Positions 1 to 9,700 of a stretch of 64,000 nt of DNA are shown piece after piece (within the stretch, counting starts at the first letter, position 1; the number at the start of each line of letters is the position of its first letter). The translations under genes were made by a program, and so were the position numbers. The notes below the pieces were generated by a model. The model saw only the letters and a program-made list of their open reading frames with translations. It was not told the origin of the DNA and made no database searches. Origin of the DNA: Bacteroidales bacterium (lineage in GTDB: Bacteria; Bacteroidota; Bacteroidia; Bacteroidales; Tenuifilaceae); assembly GCA_028680705.1 (NCBI GenBank), contig JAQUJY010000003.1, positions 16,031 to 80,030 on the forward strand. Direction: 5' to 3'.

Positions 1-540
1 GTATCGGTGTTGGGAAGGCGTCGGTAGGGCATAAGCAATATGGAATTACGGTGATGACGTTAATAACGTGTTCACAAAGTACGAATATACGAATTTAATA
101 AAACAAGACAAGCGCATTCGCAATATTTTCCCAAATTCTTTCAATCTGTCTATTAATGGATTACGCTGCGAACGCTAATGCTGACGCACAATATTTGTTA
201 CATTCTCACGCAACATAGTAACTTTATAAGACTAAATCAATTTAGGAACAAAGGTTTTGACCCATGAATGAAATTTACCTTTTAAAGAAATAAGGATTAT
301 TGTATCAACTCTAGAAGGCAAGATTAAAATTGGTGCAAGGCAATAGATTCTCAATCTTTGGACTAGCAGGTTAAACTACCTAACAATACATCGGTTATAG
401 CTGGGAATAAGATATCCTCACTAGGCTAAAAAATTAGTATATTGAAGAACTTGGCTAAAGTAAGTAGGTGATAAAAAATATTCCCTTAGGCAACAACCAT
501 AAGTGACTGAGGATAAAAGGAGCCAAACATAAAGATTGTA
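1..540. other. Gene-free left flank
   Basis: No ORF in either strand looks like a gene here. The left 240 bases show nothing recognisable. Bases from about 290 to 515 have short complementary segments that suggest a folded RNA (listed separately). I found no match to rRNA or tRNA, and no convincing group I intron P/Q/R/S core. Confidence 0.5.
413..515. other. Possible structured element, 8-bp inverted repeat
   Basis: TATCCTCA at the left end is perfectly complementary to TGAGGATA at the right end, with about 87 bases between. The enclosed sequence holds further short self-complementary pieces such as ACTA...TAGT. It lies just 3' of the HNH endonuclease gene, read on that gene's strand. Homing endonucleases often travel with self-splicing introns, so a folded RNA is plausible, but the intron core was not recognised and chance pairing is possible. 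Confidence 0.25.
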
Positions 541-1116
541 CTAAGGCTTTACATGCCCCCAGTTCTCTCCTCTTTTAATTCTGTAAAGCTGCATTTCGCT
601 TACCCCAAAATTTCGTGCAATCATCTTTATTCTAGTTTTGCGCTTAGGATCTAAAAGTTTTCGTTTAAGCACTTTAACCTCAGGCTCACTAAGTTTATAA
701 TGATGTAATCTGTTGTGTTTATGTAATCGTTTATAATCGCTCACAGCACGAGGATTTGATCTTTGATGCTCATTGAGTTCCTCTTGGCTTGCCCACCTAA
801 GGTTAACCACCCTATTATCGTCCTTAACATAATTAAGGTGAATAACATATATTTGGTTTGGACTTCGATTAGGAATAAATTTATCGGCAACTAACTTGTG
901 AACATAGACCGCTTCTGACCTATTCTTTCCATCCTTACTAAAATTCCTTCTAAATATTTTATATCCCTTATTTGTGCCACAACCAAGTAGGTTTCCCTGC
1001 TCTATAGTGGTATTAAAACTTACTACTCTTCCATAACTAGATACAGCATAACTTAATCCAGTTCTGCTCTTAAATTCTAACACTTCCCACTTCTCGTTCG
1101 GATAGCTATTAATCAT
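541..1116 (-). CDS. NUMOD4/HNH homing-type endonuclease
   Basis: A 191-residue protein with three parts typical of free-standing or intron-borne HNH endonucleases. A NUMOD4-like start (YAVSSYGRVVSF, residues about 22-35) is followed by an HNH core at about 70-112 (VYVHKLVADKF, then VIHLNYVKDDNRVVNLRWAS). A C-terminal helix-turn-helix of the NUMOD/IENR type (ARNFGVSEMQLYRIKRGENW) would contact DNA. The usual HxD/HxN histidine is kept as HLN, and the last N of the core (NL-W) is present. It sits 22 bases after the stop of the upstream glycosyltransferase on the same strand and looks like an inserted selfish gene. Known members nick or cut specific DNA sites; the target here is unknown. Confidence 0.8.
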   Translation of the reverse strand: MINSYPNEKWEVLEFKSRTGLSYAVSSYGRVVSFNTTIEQGNLLGCGTNKGYKIFRRNFSKDGKNRSEAVYVHKLVADKFIPNRSPNQIYVIHLNYVKDDNRVVNLRWASQEELNEHQRSNPRAVSDYKRLHKHNRLHHYKLSEPEVKVLKRKLLDPKRKTRIKMIARNFGVSEMQLYRIKRGENWGHVKP

Positions 1117-1138
1117 AAACTTATTTTAAAAAAATTAA

Positions 1139-2446
1139 TTATTTAACTAAATCGTCCAGTAAATCCGCAATACGTTTTGCCAAGGTTTTTCGCGAATAAT
1201 TTTTGTACCCTCTGGGATTAAACCCTATAAAATCATCTTGGTACCATTGCCATAATTTGTCAACCCCCTGTTTAATTTGGTCAATATCTGTAAAATCGAC
1301 AAAAATGCCAGTTTGTGTTTCACTAATTAAATCATGAGAATTGCCAGCTACTGGTCCTACGGCTAGTATGGGTCGCTTTGCTGCCATATACTCAAAAACT
1401 TTACCCGTTTGGATACCTAGCGCATTTGGACTATTATTCACTAATAATAAAAGGGCACTGGATCTTAACTGTAAATTTACTGCCTGATCATGCGGCAGGT
1501 AACCCAAAAACTCAGCATAAGGTAATAACCCGTTAAGGTTAATTGCGTTATATGCAGAGGAATCAACACTACCAACAAACCTAAGTCTAAAATGTTTGGC
1601 AAACTCTGCCTCGGTTTTCACCTTTTCGCCAAGCACCTGCCATAGTAAATTGCAGTTGCGGTTTGGCGACAACGTCCCAATATGGGTTAGCGTAAACCCC
1701 TTATCCATTTCCACCTCAACGTTATCGAAATCTTCGGGGTCGTAGCCATTTTCGACCACAATTACCCTAGTTTTGCTAATTAATGAAAGATCGTCCGCCC
1801 AACCCTTTGTTACAGTTACTACACTTTGAGCCTGAGATAAGACATTTTTCTCCAATCCCCTGTGGATTTTTTTTGCAAAATACGTTGGTTTTAAATCATC
1901 GAAAAAATCAATATTTGTCCACGGATCCCTAAAATCAGCCAACCAAGGAGTGGAAAATCGTTTGCTAACCCGTTTTGCAATTAGGTGTGTGGTATGAGGC
2001 GGCCCAGTTGAAATAATAGCATCTACAGGGTTATTTGCAAGATACTTTGTAAGATACTTCACTGAGGGTCTAATCCAGAACATACGAGCATCGGGTATAA
2101 AAAAGTTTCCTCTAATCCAAATAGCAAGTTTATTCAGAGCATCTTTATTCGACTTGCCCTTTGAGGCAAGACCTGCACCAAACTTTTGCCCTTTACGACC
2201 CGATATTACCCTAAAAAGATTATAGGGTTCCCACACGGACTTCTTTAAAACCTCAATCCCTGCAGGCACCTCATTAAGAAGTTTATAATCCATTGCAGGA
2301 GCTTCGGGATTAGCTGCAGTATAAATTACGGGTTCCCACCCAAAAGAACGCAAATACTTTGTGAACTTTAGCCAACGCTGAACACCACTGCCTCCTGCCG
2401 GAGGCCAGTAATACGTAATTATTAAAACCCTTTTCCTCACCACCAA
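1139..2446 (-). CDS. GT4-type glycosyltransferase
   Basis: A 435-residue GT-B fold glycosyltransferase. The N-terminus has the first Rossmann strand and glycine-rich loop (ITYYWPPAGGSGVQRW), with an added segment at about 75-130. The C-terminal domain shows the nucleotide-sugar side: GTLSPNRN, then a KVFEYMAAKRPILAVG stretch in the place of the family's E-x7-E motif. Such proteins transfer a sugar from an activated donor during envelope polysaccharide or glycolipid synthesis on the cytoplasmic face of the membrane. Donor and acceptor cannot be told. It lies between glyS upstream and the HNH gene downstream, all on the minus strand, with 70 bases to glyS, so co-transcription is possible. Confidence 0.85.
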   Translation of the reverse strand: MVVRKRVLIITYYWPPAGGSGVQRWLKFTKYLRSFGWEPVIYTAANPEAPAMDYKLLNEVPAGIEVLKKSVWEPYNLFRVISGRKGQKFGAGLASKGKSNKDALNKLAIWIRGNFFIPDARMFWIRPSVKYLTKYLANNPVDAIISTGPPHTTHLIAKRVSKRFSTPWLADFRDPWTNIDFFDDLKPTYFAKKIHRGLEKNVLSQAQSVVTVTKGWADDLSLISKTRVIVVENGYDPEDFDNVEVEMDKGFTLTHIGTLSPNRNCNLLWQVLGEKVKTEAEFAKHFRLRFVGSVDSSAYNAINLNGLLPYAEFLGYLPHDQAVNLQLRSSALLLLVNNSPNALGIQTGKVFEYMAAKRPILAVGPVAGNSHDLISETQTGIFVDFTDIDQIKQGVDKLWQWYQDDFIGFNPRGYKNYSRKTLAKRIADLLDDLVK

Positions 2447-2516
2447 TGGAGTTTGATTTTAGAAAACAGTTAATCGGTTGGAACAAACCAACTATTAAAA
2501 AAGAATAGTTCTGTTG

Positions 2517-4067
2517 TTAAATGCTCCTAAGCAAACTTTTCATGCTCACCTTCTCCTCCATAATCTCACGCAAACGAGAAGCATCAACCCTCTCCTGCTC
2601 CATGGTATCGCGATGGCGAATGGTAACCGTGTTATCCTCAAGAGACTGATGGTCAATAGTCACACAAAATGGTGTACCAATAGCATCGTGACGACGGTAG
2701 CGTTTGCCAATGCTATCCTTTTCCTCGTACTGGCATTTAAAGTCAACCTTAAGGTCGTCCATTATCTGGCGGGCTTTATCGGGCAAACCATCCTTATTAA
2801 CCAAAGGGAAAACGCCCAGTTTAATCGGGGCAAGGGCAGGGGGAATTCGGAGCACAACGCGCTCATCAACTTTACCGTTATCCCTAGTTATTTTCTCCTC
2901 GGTGTAGGCCGCCGACAAAACCATCAAAAAAGTACGGTCCAATCCTATTGAGGTTTCAACCACATAGGGGACATAGTTTTTGTTTAACTCGGAATCAAAA
3001 TACTGCAATTTCTTACCCGAAAGTTTTTGGTGACTAGCTAAATCAAAATCGGTACGAGAATGAATACCCTCAACCTCTTTGAAACCAAATGGAAATTTAT
3101 ACTCAATATCGAAGGCGGCATTAGCGTAGTGAGCCAGCTTAGCGTGCTCGTGAAAACGATAATTATCGTCTCCAAACCCAAGGGCAGTGTGCCAACGCAT
3201 GCGTTTCTCCTTCCAAAACTCGAACCACTCCAACTCCTCACCAGGTCGAACAAAGAACTGCATCTCCATCTGTTCAAACTCACGCATACGGAAAACGAAC
3301 TGTCGTGCAACAATTTCGTTACGAAAAGCCTTTCCTATTTGGGCAATACCAAAAGGAAGTTTCATGCGACCAGTTTTCTGCACGTTCAAATAGTTAACAA
3401 AAATACCCTGTGCAGTTTCAGGGCGAAGGTATATCACATTTGCATCGTCGCTAACGGAACCCATTTTGGTATCAAACATCAGGTTGAAATGCCGAACCTC
3501 AGTCCAGTTACGGGTTCCCGATACGGGACAAGCAATCTCGCAATCCTCAATAATTTTTTTAACCTCGGCTAAATCATCTTCTCCCAAAGATGTTGCCATA
3601 CGGTTGCTCACAGTATCAATCTTCTCCTGTGTTTCGAGAACTCTAGGATTAGTTTTTATAAACATTGCCTCGTCAAAACTGTCGCCAAAGCGTTTTTTTG
3701 CCTTGGTTACCTCTTTTGATATTTTCTCGCTCTGCTTTTCTATCCACTCCTCAATTAGCACATCGGCGCGGTATCGCTTTTTACTATCCTTATTATCAAT
3801 AAGGGGGTCGCTAAAAGCCCCAACGTGACCCGAAGCAGTCCAAACCTTAGGGTGCATAAATATAGCTGAGTCGATGCCCACAATGTTCTCGTTTAGGCGA
3901 GTCATTGCTTCCCACCAGTACTGACGAATATTATTCTTTAATTCAACACCGTTCTGTCCGTAATCGTAAACTGCGCTAAGGCCATCATAAATCTCGCTAC
4001 TCTGGAAAACAAATCCATACTCCTTGCTGTGCGCAATCAGTTTTTTAAAAAGTTCTTCTTGGGTCAT
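2517..4067 (-). CDS. glyS: Glycyl-tRNA synthetase, dimeric type
   Basis: A 516-residue class II aminoacyl-tRNA synthetase of the single-chain alpha2 type, also found in archaea and eukaryotes, that charges tRNA-Gly. The N-terminus (AHSKEYGFVFQSSEIYDGL) is characteristic. Class II motifs are present: RPETAQGIFVNYLNVQ, motif 2 around FRNEIVARQFVFRMREFEQME, and motif 3 (SIGLDRTFLMVL). The C-terminal anticodon-binding domain starts near residue 415 (LAPIKLGVFPLV). Length fits the family. The ATG start follows a candidate -7 promoter element, and the 200-base gap upstream supports its own promoter. This is an essential housekeeping gene with no oddity seen. Confidence 0.97.
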   Translation of the reverse strand: MTQEELFKKLIAHSKEYGFVFQSSEIYDGLSAVYDYGQNGVELKNNIRQYWWEAMTRLNENIVGIDSAIFMHPKVWTASGHVGAFSDPLIDNKDSKKRYRADVLIEEWIEKQSEKISKEVTKAKKRFGDSFDEAMFIKTNPRVLETQEKIDTVSNRMATSLGEDDLAEVKKIIEDCEIACPVSGTRNWTEVRHFNLMFDTKMGSVSDDANVIYLRPETAQGIFVNYLNVQKTGRMKLPFGIAQIGKAFRNEIVARQFVFRMREFEQMEMQFFVRPGEELEWFEFWKEKRMRWHTALGFGDDNYRFHEHAKLAHYANAAFDIEYKFPFGFKEVEGIHSRTDFDLASHQKLSGKKLQYFDSELNKNYVPYVVETSIGLDRTFLMVLSAAYTEEKITRDNGKVDERVVLRIPPALAPIKLGVFPLVNKDGLPDKARQIMDDLKVDFKCQYEEKDSIGKRYRRHDAIGTPFCVTIDHQSLEDNTVTIRHRDTMEQERVDASRLREIMEEKVSMKSLLRSI

Positions 4068-4112
4068 TTGAAAATCGCATTATATTAATATCCAATTAAG
4101 TAAAAACATCTA

Positions 4113-4120
4113 CAAAAATA
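4113..4120 (-). promoter_or_regulatory. Candidate -7 element for glyS
   Basis: Read on the minus strand this is TATTTTTG, a full match to the Bacteroidota -7 consensus TAnnTTTG, 45 bases before the glyS start. No clear TTTG -33 box was found 19-21 bases further up. Confidence 0.4.
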
Positions 4121-4267
4121 GTGGAATTAAATGAATTAAAACTCATTTTTGGGATGGAACAAGGAATAGGGTACAATTAGATGAATTTTAAATGGGAGTA
4201 AATTCAGAAAAAATCAACCTAACCCTAAAAACAGGAAAACTTATGGTCTTCAGTATCGAATGCCGAT

Positions 4268-5521
4268 TTACCTAAGCGATGCATTAACATGGCATACAAG
4301 CCTTGTGAGAAAGTTCACGTAGCTGCCATACTCGTTATCGTACCATCCAAAAACCTTAAGGTGCGTAACAGGAATGTTTATGGCACTGTCTGCCTTCACC
4401 CCATATTTGGCTAGAGCTTCAACGGGCAATTTAATGAAACCCGTACGGGTATGCGTTTCGTGCCCCTCAATAACCGCAGCGGCTCTGTAGCCAATTAAAT
4501 CCGAAGACACATTTTGCCTTTCAGAAAAAATCACCATGTCGCGCTGTGCCCCTGCTGCTGCATCTTTGTAGATATTGTTAATAAGGCTTCGGTTAATGGT
4601 TGGGTTACCCTTGGCATCAATCTCACTATAAAATGTTAGGTTAAGGGTAATAAGCGATACGGTACTAGTGGGAATTCGAACCGAGTCAGCCATAAACCCA
4701 ATCTCCTGAATTTCGGGGATTATTGAATCGAGTGCTTTGGCTGCCCCAGTGGTTGAAAGTATAATATTATTGAGTACGGATCGGGTTTTACGTAAATCGG
4801 ATGTTCCCATACTTGGTATGGTATCGAGCACCGATTGGGTGTTAGTTGAAGCATGTACTGTTGACATTGAAGCCGTAAGGATGTTTGAGGTTGCCTCATT
4901 CTCGAGCAAAGGCTTAATCATATGTGCTAACCCAGTTGTGGTGCAGCTTGCTGCTGAGACAACATGATGCTTAAGTGGGTCAAAATTCAAATGGTTAATA
5001 CCATATACCATCATTAAACTATCGTCAGGCATTTTCTTCGCCGAATCCTTAATCTTGAAGGGTGCTGATGCTACCACTTTTTTTGCACCTCCCATTAAGT
5101 GACCCCTAATGCTTCCTCTTCCTGAATCGATATCTGCTGTTGGGTCGAGAAATTGGCCTGTACAATCAACCACAATTTGCACCCCTTCCTTAGCCCAAGG
5201 TATATTCTTTGGGTTGCGCTCCTTGGTAAGTATCTTAACGTACATCCCATCGATATCGAAAACAAAATTTTCGGCATCTATCAACTTAAATATCACCTTT
5301 TTACCTGAGTGCCCATAAAGAAAATGCTCAAGTCGACCGTAAGATGAGTCCGTCTCAAGGGCACAAATTACATCCTCGGGCTTTTTACCTACTTCGCGAC
5401 CAAGGTTTACCACAACTCCATCGAAATCACGGCTAACCAACTGATTCCAAAGCATTAACTTGCCTATTCGGCCTAAACTATTGATTCCAAGGTAATTTTT
5501 TCCTTTCACTACGGGCTCCAT
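4268..5521 (-). CDS. Divergent GAPDH paralogue
   Basis: A 417-residue member of the glyceraldehyde-3-phosphate dehydrogenase family, about 80 residues longer than the usual 335. The NAD-fold start is GINSLGRIGKL. The catalytic cysteine is in SAASCTTTGLAH, the histidine in STVHASTNTQ, the substrate-binding arginine in SVRIPTSTVS, and the C-terminal WYDNEYGSYVN motif is kept, so it is probably active. The loop that normally carries NDL, whose Asp binds the adenosine ribose of NAD, reads VNLGREVGKKPED, so cofactor preference may differ. It is 87 bases downstream of a classical gapA on the same strand. It could serve gluconeogenic flux or another aldehyde phosphate; which one is unknown. Confidence 0.88.
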   Translation of the reverse strand: MEPVVKGKNYLGINSLGRIGKLMLWNQLVSRDFDGVVVNLGREVGKKPEDVICALETDSSYGRLEHFLYGHSGKKVIFKLIDAENFVFDIDGMYVKILTKERNPKNIPWAKEGVQIVVDCTGQFLDPTADIDSGRGSIRGHLMGGAKKVVASAPFKIKDSAKKMPDDSLMMVYGINHLNFDPLKHHVVSAASCTTTGLAHMIKPLLENEATSNILTASMSTVHASTNTQSVLDTIPSMGTSDLRKTRSVLNNIILSTTGAAKALDSIIPEIQEIGFMADSVRIPTSTVSLITLNLTFYSEIDAKGNPTINRSLINNIYKDAAAGAQRDMVIFSERQNVSSDLIGYRAAAVIEGHETHTRTGFIKLPVEALAKYGVKADSAINIPVTHLKVFGWYDNEYGSYVNFLTRLVCHVNASLR

Positions 5522-5608
5522 TATTTTTGAGAATTAGATTTACACTTAAATATCCACTTTATTTTTGCAGCATCAAAAAATGGCTGGATGTTAATTAACA
5601 TCATAAGG

Positions 5609-6625
5609 CTACACTAAACCCATTTGGTTTGCCATAATCAGAACAAGGTCAACCAGTCTGTTGGAGTAGCCAATCTCGTTGTCGTACCAAAGGATAATCT
5701 GCGCAGTGTTGTTACTTACAACTTTAGTGGCCAACGAATCGAAAATACAGGAGTATTCGCTACCAATTACATCGCTCGAAACAATTGGGTCGGTTGCATA
5801 TTTAAGGATACTGCTCATGCTTCCTTGTGCATACTTCATTATAAGACTATTTATCGACTCCTCAGTAATTTTTTCGGGAAAAGTAATAACCAACTCCGAA
5901 AGTGCACCACAAACAATAGGCACGCGGGTTGATATTCCGTTAAACTTATTCTTTAATTCAGGAATAATGGTATGTATGGCACCAATTGCACTGGTTGAAG
6001 TTGGGATAATATTGTTGGCCGAAGCACGCGACCTGCGAAAATCGTGATGAGGCGAATCGATGATGCGCTGATTATTGGTATAAGGATGAACCGTATTTAG
6101 GAATGCTGATTCAATGCCAATTTCATTGTTTAGCAAATTCAAAACTGGCGCAACGCAGTTGGCTGTACAACTGGCATTGGAGATTATTCTGTGTTCAGGG
6201 AGTAATTTATCTTCGTTTACCCCTATCACTACCGTAAAATCTAGCTCATCGGATGTTGGACTCGAAAGGATTACCCGTTTTGCTCCTGCATCAATATGCT
6301 GCTGTAAACTTTCGCGTGTGGTAAAATGACCCGACGATTCAACAACTATATCAACATCCCACTCTTTCCAAGGAATTTCCGATGGGTTTGTATGGTGCCC
6401 AATGTTCACATGCCATCCGTTAATATGTAACTGGCCATTATTTACCTCAACTTCTTTCCCAAACCTTCCGTGCACGGTATCGTACTTCAGTAGGTAAAGA
6501 AGCATTTCATCGTCCATTAGGTCATTAATTCCAACCAACTCTATTTCTGGGTGATGAGCCAATAATCGGAAGAACATCTTACCAATCCGCCCAAAGCCGT
6601 TAATCCCAATTCTTACCTTATTCAT
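5609..6625 (-). CDS. gapA: Glyceraldehyde-3-phosphate dehydrogenase, type I
   Basis: A 338-residue classical GAPDH, oxidising glyceraldehyde-3-phosphate with NAD and phosphate in glycolysis. The dinucleotide fold begins GINGFGRIGKM, and the NAD-selecting Asp is in GINDLMDD. The catalytic Cys lies in SNASCTANCVAP (family usually SNASCTTNCLAP), with TVHPYTNNQ carrying the general-base histidine, NIIPTSTSAIGAI the phosphate site, and LWYDNEIGYSNRLVDL near the end. The phosphate loop departs a little from the common NIIPSSTGAAKAV, so a relaxed sugar-phosphate specificity (for example erythrose-4-phosphate) cannot be excluded. A promoter-like element and a short hairpin lie directly before the start. 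It is followed by the longer paralogue. Confidence 0.92.
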   Translation of the reverse strand: MNKVRIGINGFGRIGKMFFRLLAHHPEIELVGINDLMDDEMLLYLLKYDTVHGRFGKEVEVNNGQLHINGWHVNIGHHTNPSEIPWKEWDVDIVVESSGHFTTRESLQQHIDAGAKRVILSSPTSDELDFTVVIGVNEDKLLPEHRIISNASCTANCVAPVLNLLNNEIGIESAFLNTVHPYTNNQRIIDSPHHDFRRSRASANNIIPTSTSAIGAIHTIIPELKNKFNGISTRVPIVCGALSELVITFPEKITEESINSLIMKYAQGSMSSILKYATDPIVSSDVIGSEYSCIFDSLATKVVSNNTAQIILWYDNEIGYSNRLVDLVLIMANQMGLV

Positions 6626-6645
6626 TGTAGCTTATTTAGGCTACA
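6626..6645 (-). promoter_or_regulatory. Inverted repeat abutting gapA start
   Basis: TGTAGC and GCTACA are separated by 8 bases, perfectly complementary, and lie directly against the gapA start codon, overlapping the edge of the candidate -7 element. It could be an operator or a small 5'-leader hairpin limiting translation. No regulator was identified. Confidence 0.3.
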
Positions 6646-6678
6646 AAATTAGCATTATGAAACTTATAATAGGCAAAG
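6644..6678 (-). promoter_or_regulatory. Candidate promoter for gapA
   Basis: On the minus strand TAATTTTG (consensus TAnnTTTG) lies 18 bases before the gapA start, with a TTTG box 23 bases further upstream. The spacing is slightly long for the Bacteroidota sigma factor. Confidence 0.45.
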
Positions 6679-6709
6679 AGTGTCTAAAAACACTAAAGCA
6701 CATTTATTT

Positions 6710-9700
6710 CTAACCATGCTGTAGCTCGTAATGACCTGAATAAATACTGCCTGTATGTGCATCAACCGAAATGGCATCGCCAGTGGTTAAATTGAATTTG
6801 CCAAAGATGCAGGCCTTTTTATGGCTCAAAACAACCATATCATTGCAGTTTACAATGCAAATTTTCCCTAGTCGCCCTGCAGTAACTGCCGCATGCGAGG
6901 TTGCTCCTCCGCGAGAAGTAATTAGGCCATCACATTCAAAAATAATTGGGAGGTCATCGGGTGTGGTATCGGAGCTAACGTAAATAAACTTACCGTCGGG
7001 GTTTAGCTCCTTTTGCTTTGCCAAATCTTTTTGGTCGAACACAATTACACCATTCAGTATGGATGCTCCAATGGGAATCCCCTTGCCTAGCAACTTTGTT
7101 CTAGCAGGAGGTGCTTGGTACATGATTTTTACTTCTGGCTTATAAATCTGCTGGTCACGGGTTTGCAGAACATACAAATCGTAGGGGTTGTCCGACTCAA
7201 AGGTAAACTCAATTTCCTGATGACCAAAATGCAACTCGTTCACCAGCCTTTCGGCAAGTTTAAACAGGCGCTGATATATTCTTGGCAGCTCCGTCTGTAG
7301 CGATTTGCTTTTTGAACCTTTTTTGCCCTTTCTCTGATGCTCCGAAATTGGTAGTACGTTGATTATCCCTCCTACCACATCATCGCCCTGACTTAATAGC
7401 GAGTAATCGCCGTTTAATCTCAGCCCAGGATTTTCGGTGGTAGCATCATAGGTAAAAACCACACCCGTTCCAGACGAACGGTGAATATTCCCCAGAACCA
7501 TGCACTGAATAATTACAGCAGTTCCCCACTCATCGGCAATCTGTAAATGTTTACGATAGAGTTGAGCCCTTGCTCCGTCCCAGCTATCGAAAACAATATT
7601 TATTGCAGCAAAAAGTTGCTCATAGATATCGTCGTACAACGGAACTTTGCGCTTTGTAAGTAGTTCCTTGTATTCCATTGCAATTTCGCGCATCTGTTTG
7701 GGGTCAAAAAAGTCTTTAATCTCAGCACCAACGCTATCCTGATGCCTTGAAACTATGCTATCGAAAACTGCACGCTCAACCCCAAAAGCCTGCCCCCACG
7801 ATTGCAAAAACCGCCTATAACAATCCCACGCTGTCCAAGCCATGTTTGGCTTTTTACTAAGGGACTCAGCAATACTGTCGTTCATTCCCACATTTAAAAA
7901 AGTGTTCATTGCCCCAGGCATCGATATGGGTGCACCCGACCTAACCGAAAGGAGTAGTGGGTTTTTGATGTCGCCAAACTGCTTACCCTCAACATGCTCA
8001 ATCTTACCTAGATATTTTTTTACAGCTTTCTCAAAATCAGATTTTAAGGGTTTATAATCCATTATGGTGCTACGCCTACGAAAAAGTTCAGTGGTAAGAA
8101 TAAAGCCTGGTGGTACAGGGAATTCTTCTTGATAAATACTCTTTAGAAAATAGCCTTTTGAGCCCAAAAACACTTTATTATCAAGTTTAGGATTTGGCGT
8201 TTGTAGGGATGTAATCAGCATTTGAATATCAAAATCCACAATATCCCTTAACTTTTCTTCTGTATAAAGAAGAGCCATTTCGTTAAGGCAGCTTAGTACA
8301 TCCGCAATAAAATTATCGAGGTTCTGAAGCAGAAACGAGGACGATAGCATATCGCGGTAGAACGACTCCGATTGCTTATGAAATGAGAATTGGGTATCGG
8401 TTTCATCGGTTTCGCTAAGGTAGCGAGGAACAGTATCCTTAAGTATGCCATCGAACCGACGATAAAACGAGTTGCCAATAATCTCCTTTACGTTGTTGCT
8501 CAGAAACTGGAAGATATTAATGTACTGATTAAGCGAAAAGCTATATGAACTTAGGCTAAAACGCAGCATCTTTAGGTTTGATTCAAATCCCTTGTTGGTT
8601 ATGCCATCGAGATTGAGCCCCTGATAGAAAAGCGACAACACCTCAACTATTTGTTTTAGCGTATTGGCGGTTATGTAGGATAGGTTAATGCTAGCAACAA
8701 TCTGACGCATAATCTTTGAGGCTGCCTTCTCCATTTTAAAAATTCGCCCCAGTGCCTCAAATTTTGGCTCGTGGTACTGTCCATACATCGAAGGAATGCC
8801 AAATGCCACATGACGCTTATAGTATATTGTCTCCCACCCCTCAGTTTTTTTCTTGTCGGTAACAATAGTATTCAGGTTAGTCATGCACTGGTATATAACC
8901 CTCAGCATGGTTAAATTATCGGCTGTTTTCTCTGCTTTCTCATAATCACTAATATCCTGTTGTTCAACGCATCCACACATACGCATTTCCTGTGCAATGT
9001 CGGCTGCATCATCCAAATACTTGCTGCGTAGTATATGCACCAGATGTACAAATAGTTTCAACTTATTTTTATGCAAATCCTCAACGCCTGAAACTTGGCC
9101 AATAGCCTTATCAATACTCTGCCTTGTTTCGCTTAAAAGGTCATATGGCGATATGTATAGATGCTCGGAAGCCTCGGTTATAAGTTTGCGCATGGGCATT
9201 AGCCACTGGTCGTCGCTCGATACAGCATCTTTAATATCCGGAGGCAGTAATGGCGATAGCTGCTCAAACTTGCCATTTATCCAATAGTCCAAGATTTTTT
9301 CTACAAAATCTAGGTGCATATTATTACTATCCACATGAATCTGTTTCCGCAAAAAGTGCATCAGCTTATCCTGCCTATTGGAGAGCGTATCAATTTCGGT
9401 TGATACATCACGAAGTTCACCCTCAGCACCAATCTCATTAAAAAACACAGGGAATAGCCTACAAAGTTCTTTTACAGGTTTAAATACCCTGCCGATATCT
9501 GCATTTAGTAAATTTGATACATTTCGCTGAAAAAGGTCAGTGTCGAAAATAAGAACACCGCCAAGTTTTAAGTTGATTATTAGGGCTGGTAAAAGTTTCT
9601 CGAAACGATTTGGGGCAATCTCTATCAGGTCGAGCCAAACGCGTAAACTTTTTAGGTGATTTGGGTCGGCTTTTAGCTGCCAGTCGGCACTCATAAAAGT

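Noticed and set aside
290-540. Group I intron
   Set aside because: An HNH gene nearby and an AAGATAT box near 409 suggested it, but R and S elements do not pair and the endonuclease gene is on the other strand.
2514-3828. Several plus-strand and one minus-strand ORFs inside glyS
   Set aside because: They are frame shadows of the glycyl-tRNA synthetase gene, which has full family motifs in its own frame.
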